Below, one piece after another: positions 1 to 12,700 of a stretch of 64,000 nucleotides of DNA. Position 1 is the stretch's first letter; every line of letters begins with the position of its first letter. Under the pieces are notes generated by a model, which did no database searches, had not been told where the DNA came from, and saw only the letters and a program-made list of their open reading frames with translations. A program made the position numbers and the translations under genes. The DNA is taken from positions 1,375,784-1,439,783 of the forward strand of contig JAYKAV010000666.1 in NCBI GenBank assembly GCA_035582835.1. Direction: 5' to 3'. Source of the DNA: Phoebastria nigripes. Taxonomy: Eukaryota; Chordata; Aves; Procellariiformes; Diomedeidae.

Positions 1-3000
1 AATTCTACTCATTGTTATTCTAAATATATTCCACTTCAAGATTATGCACAAATTATTTTTGTGAGTTATGAGTACCTATAAACTTCTAAGTAATCTAAGT
101 AAATTATCTATAGACAATTTGCACTGATATACTCATACACTCAGATTTCTATTTAGTATGATTTTAAAAGAACATTAATTGTGCTGTGTGACCTTATTAC
201 ATAAGCATGTATATACACATCAAGGAACATGTATAAATACACATAGTTTGAGAGATTCCTGAGGAATCCACAGGCATGGAACCTATAGCACGCTTTCATT
301 TAACCATAAAAACTAAAATAATCAAAATTTGGTCAGTGAATTTTAAATAGTGCATTTGATTGTTGCTTTACCTTCCTAACTTTGGAAATGCTAAGTACAC
401 TTTTTTTTTTTTTACTTCTGATCCATCACTTGCTTAAGTAATATATACGTGTGTATATACTGAGGAACAAGCCCTTAAAAGAAGCTGCAGGGATGCGGAA
501 TTTGACAGAAGTCAAACGTAACATTCGTTTCCTCCCCTTCATATAGCCTGAAAGCAGACTTAAGATGAACGGTATCAGTATTAAAATAGGGTAAGTTACT
601 TAATAGTTCAAATTCCAATTTGAAACTGTTTTGAAAATACGCTAAACCAGCTCCTAAATTAAGAGAGAACTGGAAGTTGTACCAGCACCCATACATACAC
701 TATAAAATGCCACCAACTAGAGCCAACAGTGTTATACATTTTATTTCTCCAAGCAGGAGAAATAAACAGATGTTCGGGGGGAGAGGCGGGGGAAGACCCT
801 TGCAACTTTTTGTTCTTTGACAAGGCATCTTCCCCTTTCCTAAGGGAAACAAAACAAAGACCCAGCTGCAACTGAGTTGCCCTTTTTCCTATTTGGTCAC
901 ACTATGAACATTTTAAACAGTTTCATGTATAAATGTAGTTCCACTGAGCACAATGAAGTTAGTTCTCATGCTAACTTCACCATGTCTGTTTTATCTGCAG
1001 GACAGCACGTACATAACTACATACCTGCCGCCTCATTTTTGTAAATCTAACCCATTTTAATCTCAGAGTAGAGAGTTTATTTTTATATTGTTTAAACAGT
1101 AAGATCGGTGTTTGAAAATCTATACTTCTAGGAGAGATGATATCTGAAGGAAGTTGATGGCTTTGCTGCAGTCTGGACATAGAAAATACTAAATCAAACA
1201 ACTAGGCATCAGTTTACAAGTTATCTTTCTAGTCCAAATGCATGACTTGCAAAGTATTTTTTAAAATGCATTTGGTATTCATTCTCACATAAACCAATAC
1301 GGAAGTATCAGACTGTTCATAGTAAGAGTTTGTTCTGCTATGGTCATGGGTTAATACTTCAAGGAGCGTACAGTCATTTCTCTTTCCAGTTTCACACTGG
1401 TTATTTCTTATTCTCTATTTCATGCACTAATGCAAAAGATGGGGAACTGGAGAGAGTAAGCTGCCCTCATTAGAAAGTCTAAGTCTTATATAGTCATATT
1501 ACAGGAATCAAATGAGGCAAGACAGTTGACCCTCCATCACACTACTGAACTTTTCAAAATTAGTTGATTCAGAGGAACAGTTTGAATTAATAATGATAAA
1601 GCCTATGCAATTTAGATATATGCATAAGCTCCGTAACTGTTTTGCCGAAACACAGAGCGAGCGTGAAAGCATGAGTAAAATTACCAAGCTTCCTCAGCAT
1701 ACCAACAATCCTAGCTCTCCTCCTTTTGGAGAAAGTCGAAGATGTTAAAAGTTCTGAAAACCTTTAGCCCACCAGTCAGTCTACAAGACCTTTGGCGACA
1801 GGATCTACTAATAGATCAGCAATGTGTGCTCACTGGAACTTGTGAAAACTAAGATTAGTACACAGACCCTGTCACATGGCTCAGTACAATCTGCTTCTAA
1901 GGGAACAGACCCAGACAAAATGTTTACACTTCAGCTTAGAAGTGAGTTCTATTAAACAGTCTTGTCTCAAGATGCAATAGGACTCTGCTCTATAGCTGTA
2001 TTACTGAAAACTGTCCACAAACTAAATTTAAAAAGAACGTCTTTCTACTTATAATGCCTATCCTTAAACTGAAACATTTCTGATGCCACAGTTCTAATGA
2101 ACTCTGGAAATGCTCCCATGCTTCTACGCTATGAACATTTGTCACTATGAAACTAGTTAAACCCCAATATGGATCAGATTCCAATCACCATAAAATCTTC
2201 TCATGTAGTTAACTGCATGTATACAATGTGCCACAAAAAAATGTGAATGCCGTCTGTGCAATGGTACAGTTATGTACCAATGCATATCATTTCTTCTCAC
2301 TTTTGAATTGTTTTATGTAAGAAAGGAAAAATGTCAAAGCTTACAGTATTAGGTAGACAACACTTCACTGCAGAAGTCCAAAATTGTTACTGGATGTAGA
2401 ACACCTGTCACATTGAAGCCATCAGTGAGAAAAAGCATACCCTAACAAGGGGGAAAAACAATACACACTCTTAAACGAAGAACATTTGTACTAACAGGAC
2501 ACAGGAGTGCCAGAATGAATGGCTTGCTTTCACAGAAGTTTCTAGCTAAGAGAAGCCACTGTATTTCATCACAGCCGTGACTCAAAGCCTTTTCATAGTC
2601 TGCAAAGAGACTCTGCAGCAAATAAAGTCAAGCATTATTTTACGCAGTAGCACTAATAGGTAAGGTTTAACAGAAAGTGTTCTCTCAGCCATCAGGCTTC
2701 TCAAAATCTGAATAAAGAGCACCAGGGAACTCAACCAGCTGACAACTGGAAGCTGGAAGAGATGCAGAAATGAATGAGAAATTATGATAATAGTTCCCTC
2801 ACCCATGCAGATAAAGATAACCAATCTGTAGCTACTACAGGGTACACAAGAAAGCTCTATATTTTTACTTCTGGTTCTTTCAGGTTCAGACATGAGAAAG
2901 ACGCTCAAGTTTGTGGCTGACCTAACACATGTATTTCCCCCTCAAAACATCAATAGAAGGATCAGTAAATGACTTCAACAAAAGAAAGCACACAATGAGA

Positions 3001-4879
3001 AAAGTTTTCACTGTCCTCGTTACATTTGAAAGTGAGACTTCAAAAGTGTTGTGAACAAGAGTTTTATATAACTAACACTTCTAATAGGGATGTTTCTGTC
3101 ACCCCACACAGAAAGAATACAACAGAACAGGAAGTAGTTCATGTTTATTCATGTGAAAACAGCAACACACTATAGAAGAGGGTTCATAGTAATCTCTTCA
3201 TTAGGCATCACTTCAACTTCAAAAATTAAAATTCCTAAAGCTTTCCCATGAAATTTTTTATGATCAAATACAGAATATAGAATTATAAAGAAACCCACTA
3301 GTGTTGTACCACGCGTCTTCTGAAACTACAAATGTCAATTATGCGGATAACTTTCTGATATTATACAACTTGTAGGACCATGGCAACTATGCAAGATGTA
3401 CATGCCTGTATTTACATATTGAGTAGAAAAGACAGGAAAGAAGTTGCATTCACTTTCTAGTGCAAGTCTACAATAATCACACAGACAGAACAACATTTAT
3501 TAACAGGAATGGAACAAGTCCACACATGAGTAAGAAAAGATCATAAATAATACAGTTGTAAAAAAGATTAAAAATCTCAGACTGAGGTAGTCAAGAATGT
3601 GCAATATGGATGTTTGTATAGAGCACCTGTACGGTAGTTTCTCAAAAGCAGAAGTTTACTACAAGAAACGTGGTAGACTAGCAGGGTGGGCATGGATTAT
3701 AATGGGTATGTCTTCCATTAAGAAATTAACAAAGATCAACTAGTGATATATACAGTATTTTCAGTTGAAAGTACCACTAAACAGAATCTCAGCCAAGTCT
3801 ATTCTACTTTGACTTCTGATCACTCCAACTTCATCCTGACAGAAGTCAGTTCCCATTTTTCCCCAAGTAGAAGAATTTTGGTGGTATGTTTAACAATTTT
3901 TTTCTGAACTCAGAACCAGGTTAAAGTAAAACAGGGGAAGAAAATGCTTTGAAGAAACACAAACATTTTAAACAAAAACAATCATTTTTCTAAATGGTTT
4001 TATTTACATTTTTCATATACAAGAACGTTAAATGATACATTCTGACTAGTATCCACACCAGTGTGAATTACATGAATTAAAGATACTGATGTATTGCATA
4101 TGATGAAATGCAAAACAATCAACCCTAAGCTTTGGTCCCACCCTCTGAATCCTCATACAGCATCTGGTTTGTTACTGAGACATCTAAAATTCAAAGTGTT
4201 CATATCAAATAGAAGTTATCTGAACAAATGTATCTAGTTTCATTTCTTTAGAACAAGCAGTAACACAGGAGTCTTACTTGCAAAATTCGCAAGACGAAAA
4301 ATACATATTAACAGCCAAACACTTTACATGCATGTTACTAGCTTTGTATTTATTGTTTCTAGACTTGGGGTATTTGTCACAACTGTCTTGTGCTTATGAT
4401 TTTTAAATCTTTAATTATGGCAACCTTTCAACCCCTACTAACAACAGTTCAATGTGACCAGGATATAATGCAGTATACTCAACAACAAAAAAGGTAAAAA
4501 GGTGTGGTGTGAACTAGCCTGAAACATTCAGGACAATTACAGATTAAAGTTTCCACTTAGAGCAACTGGAACTAAAAATTCTTTAGATCATTAAAAAAAA
4601 TGTTGCAAAAACATGAACATAGTTTAATAAATGTACTTAAGAGGATTTTCAACCTGGTGATTTCTCAAAGGAAACTAGCAGAGAAAAAGGTGACAACTTC
4701 AAATGCTTGCTTCAGAACTACTGAAATATTTACAACACTGGTAAAGTAAAAGTTCTTTCAAGTGCATGAAAAGCATTATCAAGTCTTCCTGTATCTAAAA
4801 GATGGTTCAAACAGTCGAAGAGACAAAGGAAATAGTAATAGACAGCTGGGCCTATGGGATCATAGGGTGTATTACATCA

Positions 4880-5095
4880 GAATTTATTTTTACATTTCTG
4901 TAGCACCTTTTAGCCAGATGCCAAAAGCACTTTAATCACTAAAGTGAGCCTCACAACAACCCTGTGAGGTAGGTAGGTATCTGTTTTAATAGTGGCAAAA
5001 CAGGTTAAATAACTTACCCAAGAAGACACAGCAAATCAGCAGAGCAGGCTAGAATCCAGATCATGTGATCTATGAATTTAACATTATGGCACATG
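4880..5095 (+). repeat. MIR / CORE-SINE relic
   Basis: The stretch near 4949-4978 (CCTCACAACAACCCTGTGAG followed by GTAGGTAGGTAT) is the hallmark core of MIR-type SINEs. The order around it also fits: a degenerate 'agcactttaatcactaaagtgag' upstream, then 'ggttaaataacttacccaag', 'acacagc' and 'gcagagcaggctagaatccag' downstream. The copy is diverged and lacks clear ends, consistent with an ancient amniote insertion. It reads in the plus orientation, antisense to CSTF3, in intron 3. Ends are approximate. Confidence 0.75.
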
Positions 5096-8000
5096 TGGGA
5101 CTGAGACTTACATGCTCCTTTTTAAAACTGTGAAAGAGGCACTGACATGTGAATTGATTCAAGTTTTCTGGAAGTAGATTTTTACGGGAAAGGTATCGAG
5201 AGAAAAATATGCTTTAAGCTACTAGAAAAAACAAGAGTCTGAGTAAGAAGAGTGGCATTACTGTACCACTTCCTAAATTTTAGTAGATGCAGAATAGCAA
5301 GTTAACTATTTTACTTGCTAAAATACATATCAAAAATAGACTACATAGTCTGTCAAATTCACTAAACGAAACTCTATTCTCACAAGTCTTAAGTATTCAA
5401 ATGCTATGACCCAAAAACTTTGTGAGCTGGGTGTTGTTTTATCCAATTCTATTATTGCTATGTCCTGCAACTGCTTCTTTGATGGTCAGAAGAAATAAGA
5501 ACCAGTGTGAGAATCAAAATGTTTTGACCAATTCAAACTTTAATAGTAGAGTTGCCATTAACAAACTGTCAAAGCATGCTCTTCTCAGTTAATCTCCATG
5601 TTCTACTGACTACCAAACCAGTCATAATAGAGAGACCAGAGCATATAAATCCGTGCTTGGCACATAAAATGGAAACGTGAAGTATTCAGTTACTTCAGCA
5701 CAGTCTGTGTATCAATAGCAATAAGTTAGATGATACACTAAGTGCTGAGCACTGCTTTACACTATATTCCACTAGGGAACAAAGTCATACACAAAAAGGA
5801 AAACAGAGTCAGTGAGCTGAACAAACACTGTCATAAAAACAAGAGGTAATCACAGCAGTAAGGCCTGCACTTAGAAGTTTTACATTACAAAATGAACTGG
5901 CATATGCAAAGAAACAGTTTTTGTTCATGTAGATTATAAACAATGATTTCTACTTGAAGATTGGAAGTGACTAAAAAGAACACATTCCTCAAGTTAGGCA
6001 AAGGGAAATTTAAAGATTTCTAACAATTTTATAAAGAATCCATCTGTTAAAGGGTTAATTCCCTTTTTGTAAGGCCATAATCATAACCCTCACCCTAGCT
6101 CATCTTCCAAAAATAGACCACCACTATGTAATAATATTCAGCTCATATTTATGTCATTCAGAGGACAAAATTCTCTAGTGAAAGACAACCTGACAGAAAA
6201 CAACCCCCACTTTCCTCTCCCTTTTTGTCTTTCTGTGATGCAAAGAGGAAACGTTATCATGTTAAAGAGGAAAGTGATATGCTTGTTTTGACATGAGGAA
6301 AAACGCAGCTTACAGATGACTGAAGATTTAGCAATTTTCAGATTTAAGTACTGAAGGAGTGAAAGCGAATCAAAAGCAATGCTACACAAAGATTTACCAC
6401 AGGTTTACTTTCCCAACTCAAGGCTGGAAATACCTATACTTCTGAACTATCCAAGATAAACTTTCTAGCAGGAGGAGACTACTAAGATTTCCAAGGAAAA
6501 AAGCTTTTGGAAAATACCTTCCCTATATTCCTTGTACATCTTAAGGCTGCAATAAAAGAAGCCTCAAAACAATTCCTCTATCTCAAGTAGCCTTCAAAAA
6601 TTAATTGAAGTCTTAATTTATATTCAACCACGCTGTTAAAAGAACATTTGAGAAAACGTTTGATTTTGAATTTACTCTCAGATGGGACTGTACATATGAT
6701 ATACGACTTAAAACAACGCTGACAACAGTGCCCAATTGTGTGAATATATATATTTTTTGAGAGGAATTTGGAAATCAAAAGTTATTTCAGCTTATAGCTA
6801 TGAATGGTTACATATACTAAAAAAAGGCAGAGATAGCCATGTTGCTTTTTAGTTAAATCGGTCGCTATGTGAGTTTTGAGAGAAGTTACTGGAACCAGGA
6901 AAGAAAAGTTGAAAATCTAAGTCATAACTGGGATTTTAAAAATTTACCTGTTAAGATGAAAGATAAATTTCTAAAAAGTAATCTCTTACATTTCTTTCAA
7001 ATATAACCCTTTTCAAGTGTAACCTCTACCAGAAGTCTGCAGTTCACATTTTTCCATTGTTCTCAATAACGGAATCATATATTCCACTTCTCTTATATTT
7101 GAAGTGTAGTTATAGGCAGACACACACACACGTGAGCTAGTGATCTTTATGCCAATTCTTTCCTTCTCAAGTTTACCTTGTGTTACCTGGTTACCATACC
7201 TGCTGGGTAGAAGCTGATCTTCCTTCCTTGAAGAAGCACATAAAAAATTATACCCTAGACTATTTTAAGCTTTGCCACTGTTAATGTTTCTAAATACTGC
7301 TAGATTACAAATTAGTTAAAAGGTATCGATTAAGGGAGGTAACGTCTGTCAATTCATCTCTGAATGTGGTTCAAGACAAGAAGCCTCAGACAAGAAGCTT
7401 TACACTGGTAACAGTACTTTCTGCTGAAAGATCTACAATGTAGTACAGGCTTTCTGAGGTGGTCTTATTCAACTTTAAATTTGAGGCATGGGAAACAAAG
7501 GTTTTACATAAGCACAGAAATCGGATAACTCAATGTAATCATCAAACTAGAGTAGATTCTAAAGACTAGATCCTGTAGCAAACATTGCAGGGTACAAGAG
7601 GCTAATGGATTTGGCTGCAGGGTCCCAAAAGGAAAAACATACATCTGTATGTGTTAGTGCATTCAATATCTCCCAAATATGTCCAATCACCGACACTCCA
7701 ACTACTACTACAAACTACTGGAAACAAAATAGTGAAAATTCTACGATATTTAATTAGTTAATACTAAATTTAGGTTGCACTATTTTACACTATAACATCT
7801 TACTATAAACTGCAATATAAAAATTTCTGTTAGATTCCCATGATCCCAATTTCATTAATAATCTTCAAAATTTACTGCCAGAACACATTTGGATACGTAA
7901 TTTAATGTAAAATAAGATATGATAACTATACAATGCAGTTTTGCCACTCAGATTGCTGCTTAGCAATTTCCACATAAAATGGAAAAAAATTTAGCTATCT

Positions 8001-8541
8001 CATTTCTCATCTACAGAACACAGGTCCCCACCCCTGTAGTTTAGCATGTAGAAGATCTGTCTCAAGAAAAATGTGCAGCGAGAAGATGCCCACAAAAAGC
8101 ATGTGTATTAGTATTAAATATCAGCTACAGAAAATAAAAAAAAAAAAAATTCTGATTATACAGTGCATTTCATGGCATGTCATTAAAGACTGTTTAAATG
8201 ATCAATGCACTTAGTGGGAAGTTTTATAGAGTTATGTAAACAATCACAACTTTGTTGGGATTTTTAGAAGCTAATGAGTTGTGCTAATGCATTTTCCCAG
8301 CATTTTCATTCCAGAAATCAGCTTCCATCCCACACCCTCCCTGAAAACATTGTTCACAGAAACACTCAATTCCCTAAGAAAGCAAAAAAATTAGAAGATC
8401 CAAACATTCACAGAAAGTTATTCAAATAAGTTTGTACATATAAATAAAAAAAAAAGTCCTCTAAATAAATGACACAGGAGGCAATAAATTGACACGACAA
8501 GTAAATAAAAGGCTAAAGCACTCCAATACCATTGAAACGGT

Positions 8542-8770
8542 TTTAATGTTGTTGCAATTCCATAATGCAACAATCATCAACTCATAAAAGACCCAATACT
8601 TTAGAATTCATTTTAATCACTCCTTTGTACCTATTTTACAAAATAAAGGCAAGGCATATTTAAAATCCCCTTTTCCCTAGATATTATGTGCCTATCTTAC
8701 TTATGCTTATGAAAGTGTAAACTTAAACTCCTATTAAATGTTATATAAGAAAAAATGTAAAAATATTAAC
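8542..8770 (-). promoter_or_regulatory. CSTF3: Candidate composite terminal exon with intronic poly(A) signals of the short CSTF3 isoform
   Basis: Past the weak exon 3 donor (GTTAAT) the reading frame stays open for nine codons and stops at about 8741. On the minus strand ATTAAA hexamers follow at 8612-8617 and 8542-8547. Both are trailed by U-rich and GU-rich runs of the kind bound by CstF-64. It is established that vertebrate CSTF3 uses an intron 3 poly(A) site to make a truncated, autoregulatory transcript. Which hexamer is used here is inference, and a distal site cannot be excluded. Confidence 0.45.
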
Positions 8771-8866
8771 CTCTGCTTCAATGTACAGTTTCCAGAATCT
8801 GCCAGAACTGGGGAACTGGGCAACAAGGCGTTCATAGGTCTTCCGTGCTTTGTCTATAGGTTGATT
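8771..8866 (-). CDS. CSTF3: CSTF3 coding exon 3
   Basis: The exon is 96 bp (32 codons), phase 0. It begins [18 protein letters not shown] and ends FWKLYIEAE, which continues the first HAT repeats of CstF-77. The acceptor CAATTTTTAG|AAT is good. The donor GAG|GTTAAT departs from the GTRAGT consensus at several positions and is predicted to be weak. If it is not used, translation continues through gtt aat att and so on for nine residues (VNIFTFFLI) to a TAA at about 8741-8743. In other vertebrates CSTF3 intron 3 holds a conserved intronic poly(A) site giving a truncated isoform. The exon encoding the next segment (expected to begin IKAKNYDK) was not found between 1 and 8770, so it lies off the left edge. 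Confidence 0.96.
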
Positions 8867-8995
8867 CTAAAAATTGAAAATCAAAACAGCATTTACAATA
8901 TTATGATTTATGTAAATGAATATGCTGATTTTACTCCAGAACCAAATAGTGTGAGTGGACCATAGATAAGGAAATGTAATCCTATGTCACTAAAC
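8867..8995 (-). other. CSTF3: CSTF3 intron 2 (129 bp)
   Basis: This is a very short intron between coding exons 2 and 3, AT-rich, with GT and AG ends on the minus strand. Its size contrasts sharply with introns 1 and 3, which are at least 8.7 kb. No repeat or other feature was seen inside it. Confidence 0.9.
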
Positions 8996-9097
8996 CTGTG
9001 CCTCTCGAATGAGAATGCTCCAAGCGTCAAGGTCATATGGATTTTCTTCTAGTTTCTTTTCAGCTTTCTTCACTTTTTCTGGGACATATTCGGCAGC
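8996..9097 (-). CDS. CSTF3: CSTF3 coding exon 2
   Basis: The exon is 102 bp (34 codons), phase 0 on both sides. It begins [19 protein letters not shown] and ends WSILIREAQ, which I recognise as the start of the HAT (half-a-TPR) domain of CstF-77. The polypyrimidine tract and acceptor on the minus strand (TTTTTCTAG|GCT) are good. The donor CAG|GTTTAG has a T at +3, so it is weaker than that of exon 1. In the protein this segment forms the first HAT helices that build the CstF-77 homodimer scaffold contacting CstF-64, CstF-50 and CPSF. The next exon lies only 129 bp away. The reading frame is intact and no substitution looks damaging. Confidence 0.96.
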
Positions 9098-9699
9098 CTA
9101 GAAAAATTAAAAAGACGACATAAGAGATCACAAGTAGAGTTTGAAAAGTTCTGTCCCAGCCACAAAGTCAAGCTAACCACAACATTCTGACAATGTAACA
9201 TTCCAGATATCAATTTTTATGCTGGAGTTACTAAATTGTAATTTTATCTGGAAAACAAGTTGTCCCAGTAAGATAACGCACTCTTACCACAACAAGTTCT
9301 ACATAGTTGGTGATCCAGCAAAAAGCTAGACTAAACTGACAAAATGTTTCTAAAACACTAGAACAAATTTGAGTTTGCCAGAAAATTTATTGTACTATGA
9401 ATTTTAAAGAGTTTTACCAACCTGAAACTTTTAAGATGCAAAAAGTAAATTCAGACCAATTTTTCTATTACAGACCTCAGCCAAACAAATCCAGGTTACT
9501 GCATGAGTCATTCTGTATATGCAGGACTAAGTATTTCGTATCACAAGTTACAGATTTAACAAGAAAACTAGGAGGTGACAGTTCTAGCAGCAACATATCC
9601 ATGTTATCCAAGCACAATTTGTTAACTTTCTGATCTGTCAATCAGCGTATTCTTACAGTTGCCTTCCTGTAGCTTTGGCACTAACTACCTTAAACCACC

Positions 9700-9724
9700 T
9701 TTTTTTTTTTTTTTTTTTTTTTTT
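9700..9724 (+). repeat. T homopolymer run (A-run on the minus strand)
   Basis: An uninterrupted T tract of about 25 bases lies in CSTF3 intron 1. No transposon body was recognised beside it. Confidence 0.85.
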
Positions 9725-12700
9725 AAACACTCACACATTCATATTCGAGTTTAAAAGCTTTTTTTGATACTAATAGCTTTACCAAATTGAACATGAACTT
9801 GTTAACATAGTTACCATTATAGTATAGGTTTAAGCATTCTTTTAAAGACTTCGTGCTAACAGTGTTAAATCTAGAAAAAAATTTCTGGAGATCATAAAGT
9901 AAGATACTTCCACAAAGTAGATGAAAAAAATTACAATCTGATGATCACATACAGACAAGCCTTAAAATACATGCTTGTTACAACTCTAAATGATATGAAG
10001 TTTTTTATTAAGCATGAAATATTGTTCTGACCTGTACTCCAAACAGCTTATTTACTAACTTTACAAACTTGACTCATTTTCAGGCAGATGTTAGCAGTCC
10101 CAAATCACACAATCAAATAAATTCTTGCCTTCGTGAGATGTAACGATGATAACCTGTAAATTATTACTACAAGACCTTTCTTGTGAAATTTTACAAGTTA
10201 GCTACATAATTACTGTTAGAATATATGATTCTGTATTGTATACCACATTGTGACTTATTTACTGTACAGAAAATTCTAAAAAAACCTGTCAATTGCTAAA
10301 GGATTATTTCAAGGAAATAATTTTAATTTTTAATATTGGATCTAGGTCAATACATAGCTCTGAAGATGAAAAAGACAGTAAACAGGAGAGGGAGAACTGA
10401 TACTGCTATCAAAGGTGCCATCACACACTTATAAAGGGAAAGAGAAGTTAACTAGACACTACAGAGGTATGAGTTCCGGTAAAATTAACAAGCATCACTA
10501 TTGTGCATCACTATTGCACATCACTCCTGGAAGAAAGCAGACATTCCAAGAATACAAATCCAAGGTATTATTAATGGATTTTACTGGAAGACCATTTACA
10601 GTGGCATTATATGAAGATAAGCTGCCAGTGAAGTATTGTACAAAACAGTGACTTAAAAAAAAGAAAAAGCTGGGGCTAGCAAATGCAGTAGGCCTGAGTT
10701 ACTTAGGAACATCAACTTTATTTTCAGGACTGCCCTGCCCCTTTTCTTTTGTCAACCTCTGCAAATGCACTACTATACAACAGTTGCTTATGTTCTACAT
10801 TGCAATTCAACTTGATCATTTTAAAAGCTACCATATTTTTTTAATATTTTTCAGCACTACCAGTTTTTGTGTCAGTCCTACTAGCAGGGTATAATTCAAG
10901 GCATATCCCTTAAACATTTAAAATTAAATTTACTTATAAAATGGACAAAAATGTTGCAGAACTGTTAAACTGACATANAATAGCAGCCATGCATGAAAGG
11001 GAAAAGGAAAAAAAAAATCAGTAGGAGGGACTTTATAGGAGTTTAAAGACCATTATTCTTTTCAATTCGGTTTTCGAGTCATTCCTAACATTAATTGCTC
11101 AGTGCAAAGCAGTATAGCTTGGAAGGCAAGTATCAAGTCCCACAGCAAACTAAATTATAAAATTAATTTGATTTAAAAAAATCAAATTAAAAATTAGCAG
11201 CTCAAAAGTAGTAAATTTATAAATTTCCATATGAATATTTTTACATCCCTAAGTCCATAAAAATTCTGACTCTCTAATACTGCATGTTATAGTTCAACTG
11301 ATAACAGGCTTAAGATGCAAAACACAGTATGAAATGAACTAGTGGTTTTATTTCTTCCAAAATGACATGCATAAACATATTTCAGCTTACAGAAGACAGC
11401 ACTGAAGCTGAAATTTCCAAAGTTTAAAGACTATTTATGTAAGTTATCTCTACAGATGACCCAACGTTGAAATGTTGTTTATTCAATAAAGCACTAATTC
11501 AAATTCGCCCACATCAGTGGTAAGCATTGCTTCTCATTATATTCCATCTTGGTGAAATCTACTTGTCTCAAATATTCAATCAAACATATATTATTCTGCA
11601 TTTAATTAGCCAGAAATGCCTATCAGGAGTACTATTAATGTCAGCTACAATAAAAAAAAAACAACATCCTACAAAACCAACTGAAGCATTTGTGGAAGCA
11701 GAGGGTCCTGCACTGTAAGTAGTGACTTTCAAACAAAAAAGCAGAATGGGCCACAAAACTCAGCTGACACTGCAGTGAAACAGCTAAGGCTTCCAGGAAT
11801 TTGATTGCACCTATGCAGATATAGGGCAATAAACTCAGAAAGGCTGAAATAAATTAAGCTGGTGAAAAAATAAATGCTAATAAGATGCACAATCATAGCA
11901 ATCCTACATTATTTGTACATCTGATACAGGACTCCTAATTGTGTAAGAAGTGTAATAAAATGTTCATTCTTCTATTGGAAAAAATAAAAGACTAATTTCC
12001 TAAATTAGCAAATATTCACTTAGCAGCAGCAGATAAAGTTCTCCATGCAGTTATATAAGACAAAATTTATAGGAGCTCTACAGAATTGAAAATAACAATA
12101 TGATCAGGGTTTTAAACTGGACTGCTTGGAATTGCTTGTACCTTATGTCATATCTAAGGAAACACCCAACTTCTTAAGGCCAGTGAGCACTCCTCCTCCT
12201 GTCCCTATCCATCTCAGGATGGATAAAAGCCATCCACATTTCACAGAGGCAAACTGCACTGCAGGCAAATCAGTGTCCTGGTTATATCTGCGCCAAAACA
12301 AGGCCTCATTGCCTTGCACCTTCATAAATAATCACTCCTAATATATTGGAGAAATCAACACTCAGGATTTCCAGTCTGGAGCATTTTGCCAGAACTAGGA
12401 GTGTGAACAAAGATGCATTCAGTTACACATCAAACCTGTGAGGACATCTACTGCAAGCATACAGTGAAAGGGAACAAGGAACTTGACTTTCAACCTAGCT
12501 CAACTATAGCCAGAAAGACATTTGATCCCAGTTTTGAAAACTCATGTTTACTGCACTCTGTGCTTAGATCTGCTGTTATCACAGTTCAAGGGTATGTGCC
12601 TTTTGATTATCTATTTTTAATTGTACTGCTTGCACAATAGCCAATATCCAACACTGTGAATACTTAATTCTTGGGTGTTTGTTCACTGCCATGATCCTGC

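Larger units (their letters stand above)
1..8770 (-). other. CSTF3: CSTF3 intron 3 (5' part; continues beyond the window)
   Basis: This stretch is AT-rich non-coding sequence downstream of exon 3 on the minus strand. No CSTF3 exon 4 was recognised here. The only repeat I could identify is a MIR/CORE-SINE relic near 4.9-5.1 kb. Short open frames on both strands are isolated, AT-driven and resemble no protein I know. Minus-strand hexamers ATTAAA at 8612-8617 and 8542-8547, followed by U/GU-rich sequence, are candidates for the intronic poly(A) signal of the truncated isoform. Further AATAAA hexamers occur deeper in the intron. Confidence 0.75.

Noticed and set aside
8738..8965. 75-codon plus-strand frame across CSTF3 exon 3
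   Set aside because: Antisense shadow of a well-supported minus-strand exon.
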